Assembly: GCF_013303125.1 (NCBI RefSeq)
Contig: NZ_JABTTE010000006.1
Location: forward strand, 62,001 to 126,000
From: Calidifontibacillus erzurumensis
Lineage (GTDB): Bacteria > Bacillota > Bacilli > Bacillales > Bacillaceae_J
Reading direction: 5' to 3'
DNA: 64,000 nucleotides
Below the pieces are notes generated by a model. The model saw only the letters and a list, made by a program, of their open reading frames with translations. It did not search any database and was not told where the DNA came from. This document shows, piece after piece, positions 41,079 through 50,674 of the stretch (position 1 is its first letter; every line of letters starts with the position of its first letter). The position numbers were made by a program, and so were the translations under genes.

Positions 41079-42236
41079 TTACAATCCAACTTTTGCGAAT
41101 GACTGAAGAGATTGTTTTAATATTTGGACTGCTTGATCGATTTCCTCAAAGGAAACAGTAAGTGGAGGTAACAAGCGAATCACTTTTGGTCCTGCCGTTA
41201 ATACGAGTAACCCTTGCTTATGAATTTCTTCGATGAAAGGACTTACATCTTGATCACATTCAATGCCAAGCAACAATCCTTTTCCTTTCACCTGCTTAAC
41301 GAACGGAATGTTATCCAGCTCTGTATTAAGTTTCGTTAAGAAATATTCACTTTTTTCACGAACTTGTTGTAAAAATTCCGCTTGGAAAATTTCTTCCAAC
41401 GTTGCTTTTGCTGCAGCCATCGCAAGCGGCGTTCCTCCGAATGTCGAACCGTGTGTGCCCGGACTAAACGTATCTTTTAAATGAGCTTTGCCGATCATCG
41501 CTCCAACTGGAAATCCGCTTCCAAGCCCCTTAGCCACCGTAATGATATCAGGGGAAAGGTCTGCATGTTGGTAAGCAAATGCTTTTCCAGTTCTTCCAAT
41601 ACCCGTTTGGACTTCGTCTATGATGAATAACGCCCCATATTTTTCACACAATTGCTGGCATTTTTTTAGGAAAGCATCTTCTCCGGGGTTAACGCCTCCT
41701 TCACCTTGAATAACTTCAAGCATAACGGCGGCAATCTCATCGTTCATTGCCTCTTCAATTGCATTTTCATCATTGTATGGTAGATAAATAAATTCTTGAA
41801 GCAACGGTCCAAAACCGGAATGAATTTTCTCCTGACCGGTTGCAGTCATCGTTGCAAATGTACGTCCATGGAATGACTGCTTAAATGTAATGATTTTATG
41901 GCGGCCGGTATGTTTTCTTGCAATTTTAATGGCCGCTTCATTTGCTTCAGCACCGCTATTGCAGAAAAATACGTAATCGCCTACGGAATGTTCTGTTAAT
42001 AGTTTTGCAACACCTTCTTGGTGACTTGCTTGAAAAAGATTGGACACATGCCATACTTTATTTAACTGCTCTTCAATGGCTTTCTGTACTTTTGGAGGAC
42101 GATGCCCTAAATTGCATACGGCAATGCCAGCAATAAAGTCCAAATATTCTTTTCCATTTTTATCGATAACTTTTGTTCCTTTTCCTTCAACAATTTCTAT
42201 ATCCCAACGAGCATAGTTTGGAAATAATGCGCTCAT
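41079..42236 (-). CDS. argD: Acetylornithine aminotransferase
   Basis: A PLP enzyme that converts N-acetylglutamate semialdehyde to N-acetylornithine. The 385-residue protein shows [17 protein letters not shown] at about 93, the Asp of the cofactor site in [14 protein letters not shown] at about 207 and the lysine Schiff base in [16 protein letters not shown] at about 240. It is the fourth gene of the arginine operon, 18 bp behind argB. Confidence 0.95.
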   Translation of the reverse strand: MSALFPNYARWDIEIVEGKGTKVIDKNGKEYLDFIAGIAVCNLGHRPPKVQKAIEEQLNKVWHVSNLFQASHQEGVAKLLTEHSVGDYVFFCNSGAEANEAAIKIARKHTGRHKIITFKQSFHGRTFATMTATGQEKIHSGFGPLLQEFIYLPYNDENAIEEAMNDEIAAVMLEVIQGEGGVNPGEDAFLKKCQQLCEKYGALFIIDEVQTGIGRTGKAFAYQHADLSPDIITVAKGLGSGFPVGAMIGKAHLKDTFSPGTHGSTFGGTPLAMAAAKATLEEIFQAEFLQQVREKSEYFLTKLNTELDNIPFVKQVKGKGLLLGIECDQDVSPFIEEIHKQGLLVLTAGPKVIRLLPPLTVSFEEIDQAVQILKQSLQSFAKVGL

Positions 42237-42254
42237 TCTTTCACCTTCTATATA

Positions 42255-43034
42255 TTAAATTGAAAGAATATTTTCTTTCACAATTTTTGTTCCGATAATT
42301 TGACCATCATGCACAATTCTTGCATCTTTGCCATTTACTATAATGACTTCTTTAATATTCCCTGTTAATGAATCAATGGCAGCTTTTACTTTTGGCAACA
42401 TGCCACCATAAATTGTCCCATCTTCAATCATTTCTTCAATTTCTTCTGGCGTCGTTTTCTCAATCAATTTTCCATCTTTCAAAATTCCAGGTACATCAGT
42501 TACAAATAAAAGTTGCTCTGCACCAATTGCTTTAGCGATCGCTCCAGCAGCTGTATCAGCATTAATATTGTACCTTTGATCAGCATCATCAACACCGATT
42601 GGCGCAATAACTGGAACGAATCCGATCGATATGAGTTCCAGCAGAAACTGAGCGTTAACTTGTTCGATTTCTCCGACATAGCCAAGCTGTTCGAAATTAA
42701 TCGGTTTTGCTTTTAACAGCTGCCCATCAACACCTGCTAAACCAATTGTTTTAACGCCAGTTTTTTGAAGACGGCCTACAATTGATGTGTTTACTTTACC
42801 TGCTAGAACCATTTCAACGACTTCCATCACTTCTGCTGTCGTTTTTCTTAGGCCGTCAACAAATACAGATTCAATATTTAATGAAGCTAGCATTTCGCCG
42901 ATAGCAGGTCCTCCACCATGGACGATTACCGGCTTTTTGCCTAATTTTATTAAATCGGCAATACTTTCAAAAAATTTATCACTAAGTTGTTCAAGCGTAC
43001 TGCCGCCACATTTTATTAATACGATATCATTCAA
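42255..43034 (-). CDS. argB: Acetylglutamate kinase
   Basis: Phosphorylates N-acetylglutamate. The 259-residue amino-acid-kinase fold shows LIKCGGSTLEQL at the N-terminus, VIVHGGGPAIGEML at about 37, and NINADTAAGAIAKAIGAEQL with the nucleotide-site LLFVTDVPGIL. The start is TTG at 43034 behind AAGGAAGGG. The protein lacks the long N-terminal helix found in arginine-inhibited ArgB, which suits a linear-feedback role elsewhere, though this is inference. Confidence 0.95.
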   Translation of the reverse strand: MNDIVLIKCGGSTLEQLSDKFFESIADLIKLGKKPVIVHGGGPAIGEMLASLNIESVFVDGLRKTTAEVMEVVEMVLAGKVNTSIVGRLQKTGVKTIGLAGVDGQLLKAKPINFEQLGYVGEIEQVNAQFLLELISIGFVPVIAPIGVDDADQRYNINADTAAGAIAKAIGAEQLLFVTDVPGILKDGKLIEKTTPEEIEEMIEDGTIYGGMLPKVKAAIDSLTGNIKEVIIVNGKDARIVHDGQIIGTKIVKENILSI

Positions 43035-43085
43035 GATTAGCCCTTCCTTTCCAAGAAAAGTAGCTAGAAATTTATCTATAAAAAA

Positions 43086-44321
43086 TTATGATCGATAACT
43101 AGCGTTAATCCTTACATAATCATAAGATAGGTCGCATCCCCAAGCCTTACCACGGCCCTCTCCAAGATGGAGATGTACTTTTATAACGACTTCATCCCCT
43201 TTTAAATAATTAGTAGCATCCTCTTCAGAAAATGCGATTGGCTGGCTTTCTTTCAACATTTGAATGTCACCAATAAATACATCAACTTTCGTCGGATCCA
43301 CTTCAACTCCTGCATAACCGACCGCGGCAATAATCCGACCCCAGTTTGCATCCGCACCATGGACAGCCGTTTTTACTAATGAAGAGCCTACGATGCTTTT
43401 CGCAATTTTTCCAGCATCTTCATCAGATAGCGCACCTTCAACTTGTACTTCAACAAGCTTCGTTGCTCCTTCTCCATCTCTTGCAATTGCTTTTGCCAAA
43501 TCTTCGCAAACTTTTTGCAAAGCTCCATAAAAGAGGTCCCAATCAGGATGTGCAGGTGTCAGCGTCTCATTTTCCGCCAAACCATTCGCCATGACAAGCA
43601 CCATATCATTTGTTGACGTATCGCCGTCAACTGTAATCCTGTTAAATGTTTTGTTCGTAATAGACCGCAAAGCCTCTTGCAAAACATCTGATTCAACCAG
43701 TGCATCTGTCGTTACAAACCCAAGCATCGTTGCCATGTTAGGATGAATCATTCCAGAACCTTTCGCAGCACCGGCAACTGTGACTGTCTTGCCGTCCACT
43801 TCAATTTCATAACATGTTGTTTTCGGAACAAGGTCAGTTGTCATGATTGCTTTGCTAAAAAGTTCGCCACCTTCTATTGATGAAACAGGTTCTAGAGCCT
43901 TGATTCCTGAAAGCATTTGATCCATTGGCATCAATTCACCGATAACGCCGGTTGATGCAACAGCTACATAATGCTCTGGAAGCGAAAACTTCGCTGCTGT
44001 TTCTTTCCGAATTGTATAGGCATCTTTTTCACCCTGCTCACCAGTGCATGCATTTGCATTTCCGCTATTGCAAATAATAGCTTGAATTTTTCCTTCTGAC
44101 TTGATGCTCTCTTTCGTTACTTTTAGAGGAGCTGCTTGAAATTTATTTAATGTATAAACAGCAGCAGCACTCGCAGGTACATCACTAATAATGATGCCTA
44201 CATCCAATTTGTCTTTTTTACGTATATTGGCGCAAACACCTGTTGCTTTAAAGCCTTTTGGACTTGTAATTCCACCGTTATTGACTTTCTTAATAAGTCC
44301 GTTTTTTCCTTCGATCATCAC
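43086..44321 (-). CDS. argJ: Glutamate N-acetyltransferase / amino-acid N-acetyltransferase ArgJ
   Basis: ArgJ recycles the acetyl group between acetylornithine and glutamate. It is made as one chain and cleaves itself at the conserved ATML site, seen in HPNMATMLGFVTTDALV at about 195; the Thr becomes the nucleophile. The 411-residue length is usual. A GTG start at 44321 has GGAG 9 nt upstream, with an ATG directly after it as an alternative. It is the second gene of the operon. No argA is seen, which fits the cyclic pathway. Confidence 0.95.
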   Translation of the reverse strand: MMIEGKNGLIKKVNNGGITSPKGFKATGVCANIRKKDKLDVGIIISDVPASAAAVYTLNKFQAAPLKVTKESIKSEGKIQAIICNSGNANACTGEQGEKDAYTIRKETAAKFSLPEHYVAVASTGVIGELMPMDQMLSGIKALEPVSSIEGGELFSKAIMTTDLVPKTTCYEIEVDGKTVTVAGAAKGSGMIHPNMATMLGFVTTDALVESDVLQEALRSITNKTFNRITVDGDTSTNDMVLVMANGLAENETLTPAHPDWDLFYGALQKVCEDLAKAIARDGEGATKLVEVQVEGALSDEDAGKIAKSIVGSSLVKTAVHGADANWGRIIAAVGYAGVEVDPTKVDVFIGDIQMLKESQPIAFSEEDATNYLKGDEVVIKVHLHLGEGRGKAWGCDLSYDYVRINASYRS

Positions 44322-44359
44322 TGTTGGTCTCTCCTTAAAAATAAATGCTAAATTATTTA

Positions 44360-45397
44360 TTACGGATAAACTGGGATAAAATTCAAACCGGTTCTCTCAT
44401 CTAATCCCATCATAATGTTAAAGTTTTGAATGGCCTGACCGGCAGCACCTTTTACTAAATTATCAATAACAGAAACAACCGTTATTCTTCCTGTTCTTTC
44501 ATCATATGCTAAACCAATGTCGCAATAATTGGAACCATAAACTTCTTTGGTTGAAGGGAATACCCCTTTTGGCCGTACTCTTACAAAAGGTTTTTCATGA
44601 TAAGCCTCATAATAAATTTCCAAAAGTTGCTCTGTTGAAAACTCGGATTTTGCTTTCGCATACATCGTTGCCATGATGCCCCTTGTCATTGGGACTAAAT
44701 GTGTGCTAAAAGTAATTGGCTGAACGGCTTCATTCCATCGCCTTAATGTTTGTTCAATTTCTGGAATATGTTGGTGCTGGTTAACCTTGTATATTTTAAA
44801 ATTATCGTTCAATTCCGCAAAATGAGTTGCAGCTGATGGTGACCGTCCCGCACCAGAAACGCCTGATTTTGCATCTATTATAAGTGTATCTAATGCAATG
44901 AGATCTTGTTGAAGCAACGGAGCGAGCCCAAGAGTTACAGCTGTCGGATAGCAGCCGGGATTCGCTAATATCTCAGCGTTTTGAATCTCTTCTTTAAACC
45001 ACTCTGGCAGTCCGTACACCGCTTCCTCTAAAATTTCATTTGGAGCTGCGTCCTTTTTATACCACCGTTCATAATCTTCACTATTTTTCAAACGCAAGTC
45101 TCCGGATAAATCAATCACCTTTAGACCTTGCTCTTTTAACTGCGGTGTCAGTTTACTAGATATGCCTGAAGGCGTTGCTAAAAAAACGAGGTCAACTTTC
45201 TTGGCCATTTCTTCTGGATTAATATCTACTAAGTTATCATTCCAAATATCGTGTAAATGTGGATATGATTCACTATATTTCAACCCTTGCTGAGAAGATG
45301 AATGCAATGTAACAATTTCAGCTTCAGGATGATGATTTAATAATCGTATTAATTCTGCTCCCCCATAACCGGTTGCTCCCACAATTGCTACTTTCAT
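44360..45397 (-). CDS. argC: N-acetyl-gamma-glutamyl-phosphate reductase
   Basis: Reduces N-acetylglutamyl phosphate with NADPH. The 345-residue protein starts MKVAIVGATGYGGAELIRLL with the nucleotide loop. The catalytic Cys is in ANPGCYPTAVTLGL at about 147, and a His lies in STHLVPMTRGIMAT at about 215. The ATG at 45397 has GGAGG 6 nt upstream. It is the first gene of the arginine operon and has ARG boxes in its promoter. Confidence 0.96.
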   Translation of the reverse strand: MKVAIVGATGYGGAELIRLLNHHPEAEIVTLHSSSQQGLKYSESYPHLHDIWNDNLVDINPEEMAKKVDLVFLATPSGISSKLTPQLKEQGLKVIDLSGDLRLKNSEDYERWYKKDAAPNEILEEAVYGLPEWFKEEIQNAEILANPGCYPTAVTLGLAPLLQQDLIALDTLIIDAKSGVSGAGRSPSAATHFAELNDNFKIYKVNQHQHIPEIEQTLRRWNEAVQPITFSTHLVPMTRGIMATMYAKAKSEFSTEQLLEIYYEAYHEKPFVRVRPKGVFPSTKEVYGSNYCDIGLAYDERTGRITVVSVIDNLVKGAAGQAIQNFNIMMGLDERTGLNFIPVYP

Positions 45398-45437
45398 CGT
45401 TAACCTCCGCTCGAACAATTTTTAAAATTTAGTATTA

Positions 45438-45504
45438 ATTATATAATTGCATAAAAATAAAATCAAATGTATTTTTATTAATTTTTCATTATTTTTTATT
45501 CACG
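45438..45504 (-). promoter_or_regulatory. argC promoter with tandem ARG boxes
   Basis: TTGATT (complement of 45461-45466) and TATAAT (complement of 45438-45443) are 17 bp apart. ARG-box-like sequences overlap or flank them: 45445-45464 (TGCATAAAAATAAAA on the plus strand), 45464-45481 (TTAATAAAAATACATTTG on the minus strand) and 45485-45504 (CGTGAATAAAAAATAATG, one base longer in the A-run). This fits AhrC repression by arginine. Confidence 0.75.
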
Positions 45505-45539
45505 AATAATTTCAATGATGCATGAAATTAAGGAGTTTT

Positions 45540-45582
45540 AGTGAAAAATATCACACCAAAATAATCAAATGAAAATTATAAT
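45540..45582 (+). promoter_or_regulatory. Crp/Fnr box and promoter of the first Crp/Fnr gene
   Basis: AGTGAAAAATATCACA (45540-45555) matches TGTGA-N6-TCACA except for its first base. A perfect TATAAT lies at 45577-45582. The box centre (45547.5) is at -41.5 from the start point implied by this hexamer, the class II activation distance. Confidence 0.8.
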
Positions 45583-45675
45583 CAGAAGAGAAGAGAGACA
45601 CGTGATGAATAATTGATTGTAGATATAAGGAAAGTTTGTTTACTGTTTGTTTATTTTGGGAGGAGGTTCGAAGCG

Positions 45676-46374
45676 ATGTACTTAGAATTTTTAAAGGGGA
45701 TTATTTTTTTTAAAGACTTGCCAGAACATATTATTCATGCGCTAAGTACAAAGGTAAAAACAGCTAGTTTCAAGAAGGGTGAATATATTTTTCATGAATC
45801 AGACGAAGCGAAAGCAATTTTCTTTGTAAAGAGCGGACTTGTGAAAATTAAGAAAATTAATTCACAGGGGAAAGAACTAATTGTTTGCTTAAAACGTGCA
45901 GGTGATATTTTTGCCGAAGCATCATTGTTTTGCGAACCAAACACCCTTTACCCTGGTACTGCGCAAACAATTTCTGATACTGAAGTTTTGTATTTATTAA
46001 CATCTGATTTGGAAGAAGTTATCGCAATGAATCCAGAACTCTCTGTAGAGATGATCCGGTTTATGGGTGCTCAGCTTCGTTCGTTTACCTCCGTTTTGCG
46101 TGATATTGCATTATTAGATGTGTATGGAAAAACAGTAAAAACGATCGAACGATTAGCCCGCGAATTCGGAAGCAAAACAGCAAAAGGTGTTAAAATCGAA
46201 ATCCCATTATCAGTTTCCGAACTGGCCAATATCATAGGCTCAACCCGTGAAAGTGTAAGCCGGGTGCTATCGAAACTAAGAGAACAAGATTTAGTTTCAA
46301 TGGATGAAAAAAATATTATTATTAATAATTGGTGCGATTTTTGCCAAATGTTCGTTGAAACCGCTGAATATTGA
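45676..46374 (+). CDS. Crp/Fnr-family transcription regulator
   Basis: A 232-residue regulator with an N-terminal cyclic-nucleotide-type barrel (about 10-120, including IFFVKSGLVKIKK and GDIFAEASLF), a dimer helix and a winged HTH. The recognition helix STRESVSRVLSKL has the E-x2-SR pattern that reads TGTGA half-sites. Near the C-terminus only a CDFC pair is present, so a standard Fe-S cluster is doubtful. The ATG at 45676 is behind GGAGGAGG. Its promoter carries a Crp/Fnr box. The ligand is unknown. Confidence 0.88.
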   Translation: MYLEFLKGIIFFKDLPEHIIHALSTKVKTASFKKGEYIFHESDEAKAIFFVKSGLVKIKKINSQGKELIVCLKRAGDIFAEASLFCEPNTLYPGTAQTISDTEVLYLLTSDLEEVIAMNPELSVEMIRFMGAQLRSFTSVLRDIALLDVYGKTVKTIERLAREFGSKTAKGVKIEIPLSVSELANIIGSTRESVSRVLSKLREQDLVSMDEKNIIINNWCDFCQMFVETAEY

Positions 46375-46563
46375 TAAGAAAAAATGGAATCCTATGGAAA
46401 AGGCGGAACCAAATGATTCCGTCTTTTTCTAACTAATTTTATATAAATAATTATAGACAGTGGTAATACGGTTAATTATTGACTTCAATACCTTTTTCCT
46501 TTTAACTATTATTATGTATTATGCACGAAATTTTGGCGAATTTTGCCGAAAGGTGGTTTTCCT

Positions 46564-47274
46564 ATGTTAGAACACCCATTGAAAAAAGAGAATCAAATTC
46601 CGGAAAACTTAAAAGAACTATTAAATTCGTCTGATCATACGATGAATATACAAAAAGGAACATTTTTGTTTCAAGAAGGTATGCCAGCAAATGAACTTTA
46701 CATTTTACGCTCAGGTCGAGTACAAATAAGCAAAATTTCTCAAGATGGCAAAGAATTAACGTTGCGCATTTGTACTGCTGGTGATATTATCGGCGAACTC
46801 ACTCTTTTTACGAATGAAGCAAAATACCTTCTGAATGCAAAAGTTCTTGAGAGCGGTGAGGTTGCTGTTATTAAAAAAGAATTTTTAGAACAGCAACTTT
46901 TAGAAAACAGTGCCCTCGCTTATGAATTTATGAAATGGATGAGCGACCACTTCAGGAGAACTCAAACAAAATTCCGCGATCTTGTTCTTCATGGAAAAAA
47001 AGGAGCCCTCTATTCCACATTAATTAGAATGACGAACAGCTATGGTGTTAAACGGGATGATGGCAGCATTTTAATCAATATCCCATTAACAAACCAAGAG
47101 CTTGCCAACTTCTGTGGTACTTCACGTGAAAGTGTAAACCGAATGCTCAGTGACCTTAGAAAAGATAATATTATTTCTATTAATAAAGGAAAAATTACAA
47201 TTCATGACTTAAATTATTTAAAACGTGAAATCAACTGCGAAGATTGCCCACCAGAACTGTGTAACATTGATTAA
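46564..47274 (+). CDS. fnr: Anaerobic regulator Fnr (Bacillus type)
   Basis: Fnr senses oxygen through a [4Fe-4S] cluster and activates nitrate respiration genes. The 236-residue protein follows B. subtilis Fnr closely as I recall it, for example EFMKWMSDHFRR, LHGKKGALYSTLIR and TNQELANFCGTSRESVNRML. It ends with CEDCPPELCNID, giving the C-x2-C-x4-C ligands typical of Bacillus Fnr. The recognition helix is ESVNR. The ATG at 46564 has AAAGGTGG upstream. In B. subtilis fnr lies with narK; here it stands alone. Confidence 0.93.
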   Translation: MLEHPLKKENQIPENLKELLNSSDHTMNIQKGTFLFQEGMPANELYILRSGRVQISKISQDGKELTLRICTAGDIIGELTLFTNEAKYLLNAKVLESGEVAVIKKEFLEQQLLENSALAYEFMKWMSDHFRRTQTKFRDLVLHGKKGALYSTLIRMTNSYGVKRDDGSILINIPLTNQELANFCGTSRESVNRMLSDLRKDNIISINKGKITIHDLNYLKREINCEDCPPELCNID

Positions 47275-47334
47275 TTTAGAGTTTCGCAATCAGCTAAAGA
47301 TAAATTCATTTTAACGCAACCATTCATATATGAA

Positions 47335-47350
47335 AGTGAAGAACATCACT
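47335..47350. promoter_or_regulatory. Crp/Fnr-like palindrome downstream of fnr
   Basis: AGTGAAGAACATCACT matches the core GTGA-N6-TCAC. It lies between two convergent genes, where no promoter is expected. Confidence 0.35.
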
Positions 47351-47370
47351 CTAGGGCAAAATATGTAAAT

Positions 47371-47397
47371 AAAAAAGAGCGAATTCCGCTCTTTTTT
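47371..47397. terminator. Bidirectional terminator between fnr and the AtoE-like gene
   Basis: AAAAAAGAGCG and CGCTCTTTTTT pair around AATTC. Confidence 0.9.
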
Positions 47398-47425
47398 ATT
47401 CTCAATGAAATTATTTGAATTACAT

Positions 47426-48748
47426 TTATAATAGTAAGAGACCAATAGCAATAGGAATAAAGCTATATATTAGAATCATTACACAAAATCCCATAATATC
47501 ACGAATATGCAACCCTGCAATTGCTAATGCAGGCAATGCCCAGAATGGTTGAATCATATTTGTCCAAGCATCTCCCCATGCAACACCCATTGCAGTTTTC
47601 GCGATATCTGCATGAATGGCTAAAGCCGCATCGATCATAATTGGTCCTTGAACAGCCCACTGTCCACCACCAGATGGAACAAATATGTTGATGATCCCGC
47701 TGCTTAAGAATGAAAAGAAAGGTAAAGTATGCTCGTTTGAAAATGTAAGGAACCATGATGCAATTTGCTCGGAAAGTCCCGATAAAGTAACCATTCCCAT
47801 AATCCCGGCATAGAACGGGAATTGAATGATGATCCCTCCTGCATTTTTTACCCCGTTTGTCACTGTATTTAAGAATTGCTTCGGTGTTTTGTGCAATAGA
47901 ATTCCTAAAATCAAGAAAATAAAGTTTACGATATTGATATTTAAATCGAAGCCTTTTGTAACAAAATGATACACGATAAAGCACAAACCTAATATTCCCA
48001 TCAACATTGAAACAGTTACACTATTTTCAATTTTTTCTGCTGGAGTGGATGGAATGGCCTCTTCTTTTTTAGGAACGGTTTCATCAGGAAATACCCAATG
48101 CGAGCGATCTTCGGTTAACGTATTAGAGCTATTCATTAAGAAGCGGTTAAATATTGGAAGTGTTATAACTAAAGCTGCTACAATAAAAAGATTGGTTGGA
48201 CTAAAAAGTGTTTCGCTTACTGGAATAACTCCCATTTGTTCTTCCAAAAAGTGTCCAGGGGTTGCCACTGTCAATGGAATAGATCCTGAAAATCCTCCAT
48301 GCCAAACTAAAAATCCACTATAAGCCCCTGCTACTAAAATACGAAAGTCGGCAGATGGTACTTGTCTTGCCACATGGATGGCAAACAGTGCTCCCACAAC
48401 AAGTCCAAATCCGTAGTTGATTAAACAAGCAATTGATGCGACGAAAGTTACAAGCATGACCGCATGCGCCGGTGTTTTCGCTAATCTACTTAGCCTTACA
48501 AGAAAATTTTTAATAACAGGTGCGTTAGCTAGTACATACCCGGTAACTACAACTAAAGTCATTTGCATCGTAAAAGCAAGTAAATCCCAAAATCCTTTAC
48601 CCCAATACGAAACCATATCTACCGGTCCGTTATTAGTAAACAAAATTCCCAACACAAAAACTATGAAAGTAAGAATAATAGCAAAGATGAAAGCATCTGG
48701 GAGAAAACGTTGTACTAAACGGACAAAAAAGTTTGTTAGCGTTTTCAT
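47426..48748 (-). CDS. AtoE-family short-chain fatty acid transporter
   Basis: A membrane protein of 440 residues with about 11-12 helices. It begins MKTLTNFFVRLVQRFLPDAF and has family segments such as GYVLANAPVIKNFLVRLSR, FLVWHGGFSGSIPLTVATPGH and NIFVPSGGGQWAVQGPIMI. AtoE-type carriers take up acetoacetate or other short-chain fatty acids. The ATG at 48748 follows AAAGGAGTGAGG. Its place next to fnr may mean exchange of fermentation acids, but no Crp/Fnr box was found in its own leader. Confidence 0.88.
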   Translation of the reverse strand: MKTLTNFFVRLVQRFLPDAFIFAIILTFIVFVLGILFTNNGPVDMVSYWGKGFWDLLAFTMQMTLVVVTGYVLANAPVIKNFLVRLSRLAKTPAHAVMLVTFVASIACLINYGFGLVVGALFAIHVARQVPSADFRILVAGAYSGFLVWHGGFSGSIPLTVATPGHFLEEQMGVIPVSETLFSPTNLFIVAALVITLPIFNRFLMNSSNTLTEDRSHWVFPDETVPKKEEAIPSTPAEKIENSVTVSMLMGILGLCFIVYHFVTKGFDLNINIVNFIFLILGILLHKTPKQFLNTVTNGVKNAGGIIIQFPFYAGIMGMVTLSGLSEQIASWFLTFSNEHTLPFFSFLSSGIINIFVPSGGGQWAVQGPIMIDAALAIHADIAKTAMGVAWGDAWTNMIQPFWALPALAIAGLHIRDIMGFCVMILIYSFIPIAIGLLLL

Positions 48749-48832
48749 TTTCCTCACTCCTTTCTTATTAACCAATATGTTTTCAACTGCTGAAATATTC
48801 CTTTAAACCATTCGCCAAATTTACAGTTAAAA

Positions 48833-48886
48833 AAAAGTAGTTCGGTTAGGAGTTTTTTAATAATTCACCTAAACTGAACTACTTTT
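48833..48886 (-). terminator. Terminator behind the glyoxalase-family gene
   Basis: AAAAGTAGTTC and GAACTACTTTT form an 11-bp stem, with inner TTAGG/CCTAA pairing possible. Confidence 0.75.
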
Positions 48887-48909
48887 ATGAATACATTTTA
48901 ATTTCATCA

Positions 48910-49281
48910 TTATCTATGTTGATCTACTAAAATTTGATTGCCATCTGGGTCTTCAATGATAAAATAAGCAGGACCTTCGCTTGTTTCATCTGCTTCAGTT
49001 AAAAATTTAATACCTTTTTCTTTCAGTTCTTTTTGAATCTCCCGAATGTCTGTAAATGAATCAAGGTTCTGAGCATTTTGATCCCAGCCTGGATTAAAGG
49101 TAAGGATGTTCTTTTCAAACATTCCTTGAAACAGCCCAATCACGCAATTTTCATTCTTCATTATTAACCAATTTTGTGTAATTTCTCCTCCAAAAACTTC
49201 AAATCCAAGTTTTTCATAAAACGATTTTGAAATATGAATATCTTTAACACTTAAGCTTACAGAAAATGCACCAAGTTTCAA
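48910..49281 (-). CDS. Glyoxalase/VOC-superfamily protein
   Basis: A 123-residue protein of the vicinal oxygen chelate fold: FSVSLSVKDIHISKSFYEKLGFEVFGG at the N-terminus and YFIIEDPDGNQILVDQH at the C-terminus, where the Glu before DPDGN is the usual metal ligand position. The start is TTG at 49281 with AAGGA 9 nt upstream. The substrate is not evident; similar proteins act in antibiotic or glyoxal detoxification. Confidence 0.82.
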   Translation of the reverse strand: MKLGAFSVSLSVKDIHISKSFYEKLGFEVFGGEITQNWLIMKNENCVIGLFQGMFEKNILTFNPGWDQNAQNLDSFTDIREIQKELKEKGIKFLTEADETSEGPAYFIIEDPDGNQILVDQHR

Positions 49282-49450
49282 TTAATATCATCCTTTTCTA
49301 AAGCGTTTTCAAAACCTACATGGACATTATAATCTTTTCACGCTGAACAAGCAAAGTGGACAATTAATGGTTATTTTTTATCCTTTATAAATTAACAGCA
49401 AATTGGGAGTGTAATTCTAAAACAAGCAAAATGCGAGAAAAAGCAAAAAT

Positions 49451-49485
49451 AGCGAATTGGAAAACACATCGCTTTCACAATTCGC
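49451..49485 (-). terminator. Terminator behind the radical SAM gene
   Basis: AGCGAATTG (49451-49459) pairs with CAATTCGCT (49477-49485). Read on the minus strand, ATTTTTGC follows. Confidence 0.75.
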
Positions 49486-49508
49486 TTTATTAGAGGAACT
49501 TTGTTATA

Positions 49509-50648
49509 TTAATTTGTTACATTTTCTTCTTGCTTTTTACGCAATGCCTTTGGAATGTAAATACAGAATGGTTCGCTTTCCAAATAATCTCCCGTCATGG
49601 CATAAGCCCTTGATCTTGAACCGCCACAGACAAAACGGAATTCACAAACACCACATTTTCCTTTATATAAATTAGGATTACGCAATGATTTGAAAATCGG
49701 TGATTCGCGATAAATTTCAGCGAGCGGTGTTTCACGTACATTTCCAGCTTTTACTGGTAATAAACCACTTGGATAAACATCGCCGATATGTGAAATAAAG
49801 ACAAATCCATTGCCGTCATTTACACCTTTTGGAGCTCGGCCTAAGCCATCAATTGAACCGGTTGCCCCTTTCATAAGAGCATCTTCATAGTTGATTTGAT
49901 CATTGTTGGCCAACTTTTCTCTCATTTTGTTTTGGATGACAACACGGCGATAATGTTGAGCAGCTGTTGTTTTAATATCAAATTTCACACGTTTGCTTAA
50001 TTGGTAGAGCCAGTTGAACACTTTTTCATGTTCAACAGGGGAAATCATATCTGACTCTTGCCCCCTGCCGGTAGGCACAAGGAAAAATACGCTCCAAAGA
50101 ACACAATCCAAATCTTCAACAAGCTTGGCCATATCATCTAAAACATCTATATTGTATCTTGAAATTGTCGTATTGATTTGGATTGGAATTTCTAATTCAT
50201 GTAAATATTTAATAGCATTCATAGTTAAATCAAATGAGCCGCTTACACCGCGGAAGTGATCGTGAATTTCAGCCGTCGGACCGTCAATGCTGAACGCCCA
50301 TCTTGAAAGTCCCACTTCTTTAGCTTTTTGAATCGCTTCTTTTGTAACATTTGGTGTTGCACTAGGTGTCATCGAAACGCGGACACCTTTCTTAATCGCA
50401 TACTCCGCTAAATCATACACATCTTCGCGCATGAGCGGATCGCCGCCTGTAAATACAAGCATTGGATTGTTCATATCATAAATTTGATCTATGAGTTTTT
50501 TTCCTTCTTCAAATGTTAACTCTCGCGGATCACGATGATATTGCGCTTCTGCCCGGCAATGCAAACATTTTAGTTGACAAGCTCTTGTCAACTCCCATAT
50601 AACAATAAACGGATCTTTATCATAATCACGATTAAACACGTGAATCAC
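49509..50648 (-). CDS. Radical SAM/SPASM-domain protein (TIGR04053-like)
   Basis: The 379-residue protein has the radical SAM cluster motif CQLKCLHC at about 24-31 and the GGDPL motif at about 67-71. Its SPASM-like C-terminal Cys set runs CGVCEFRFVCGG to EPFC at about 335-365, for auxiliary Fe-S clusters. Overall it resembles the NirJ/AhbC-type proteins of heme side-chain chemistry and the TIGR04053 family. An exact match to the Crp/Fnr consensus lies at a class II position in its promoter, divergent from a Crp/Fnr gene. The reaction is unknown. Heme or peptide modification are both possible. Confidence 0.85.
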   Translation of the reverse strand: MIHVFNRDYDKDPFIVIWELTRACQLKCLHCRAEAQYHRDPRELTFEEGKKLIDQIYDMNNPMLVFTGGDPLMREDVYDLAEYAIKKGVRVSMTPSATPNVTKEAIQKAKEVGLSRWAFSIDGPTAEIHDHFRGVSGSFDLTMNAIKYLHELEIPIQINTTISRYNIDVLDDMAKLVEDLDCVLWSVFFLVPTGRGQESDMISPVEHEKVFNWLYQLSKRVKFDIKTTAAQHYRRVVIQNKMREKLANNDQINYEDALMKGATGSIDGLGRAPKGVNDGNGFVFISHIGDVYPSGLLPVKAGNVRETPLAEIYRESPIFKSLRNPNLYKGKCGVCEFRFVCGGSRSRAYAMTGDYLESEPFCIYIPKALRKKQEENVTN

Positions 50649-50674
50649 TCCTTTTCCGTAACAACTCTGGTTCC

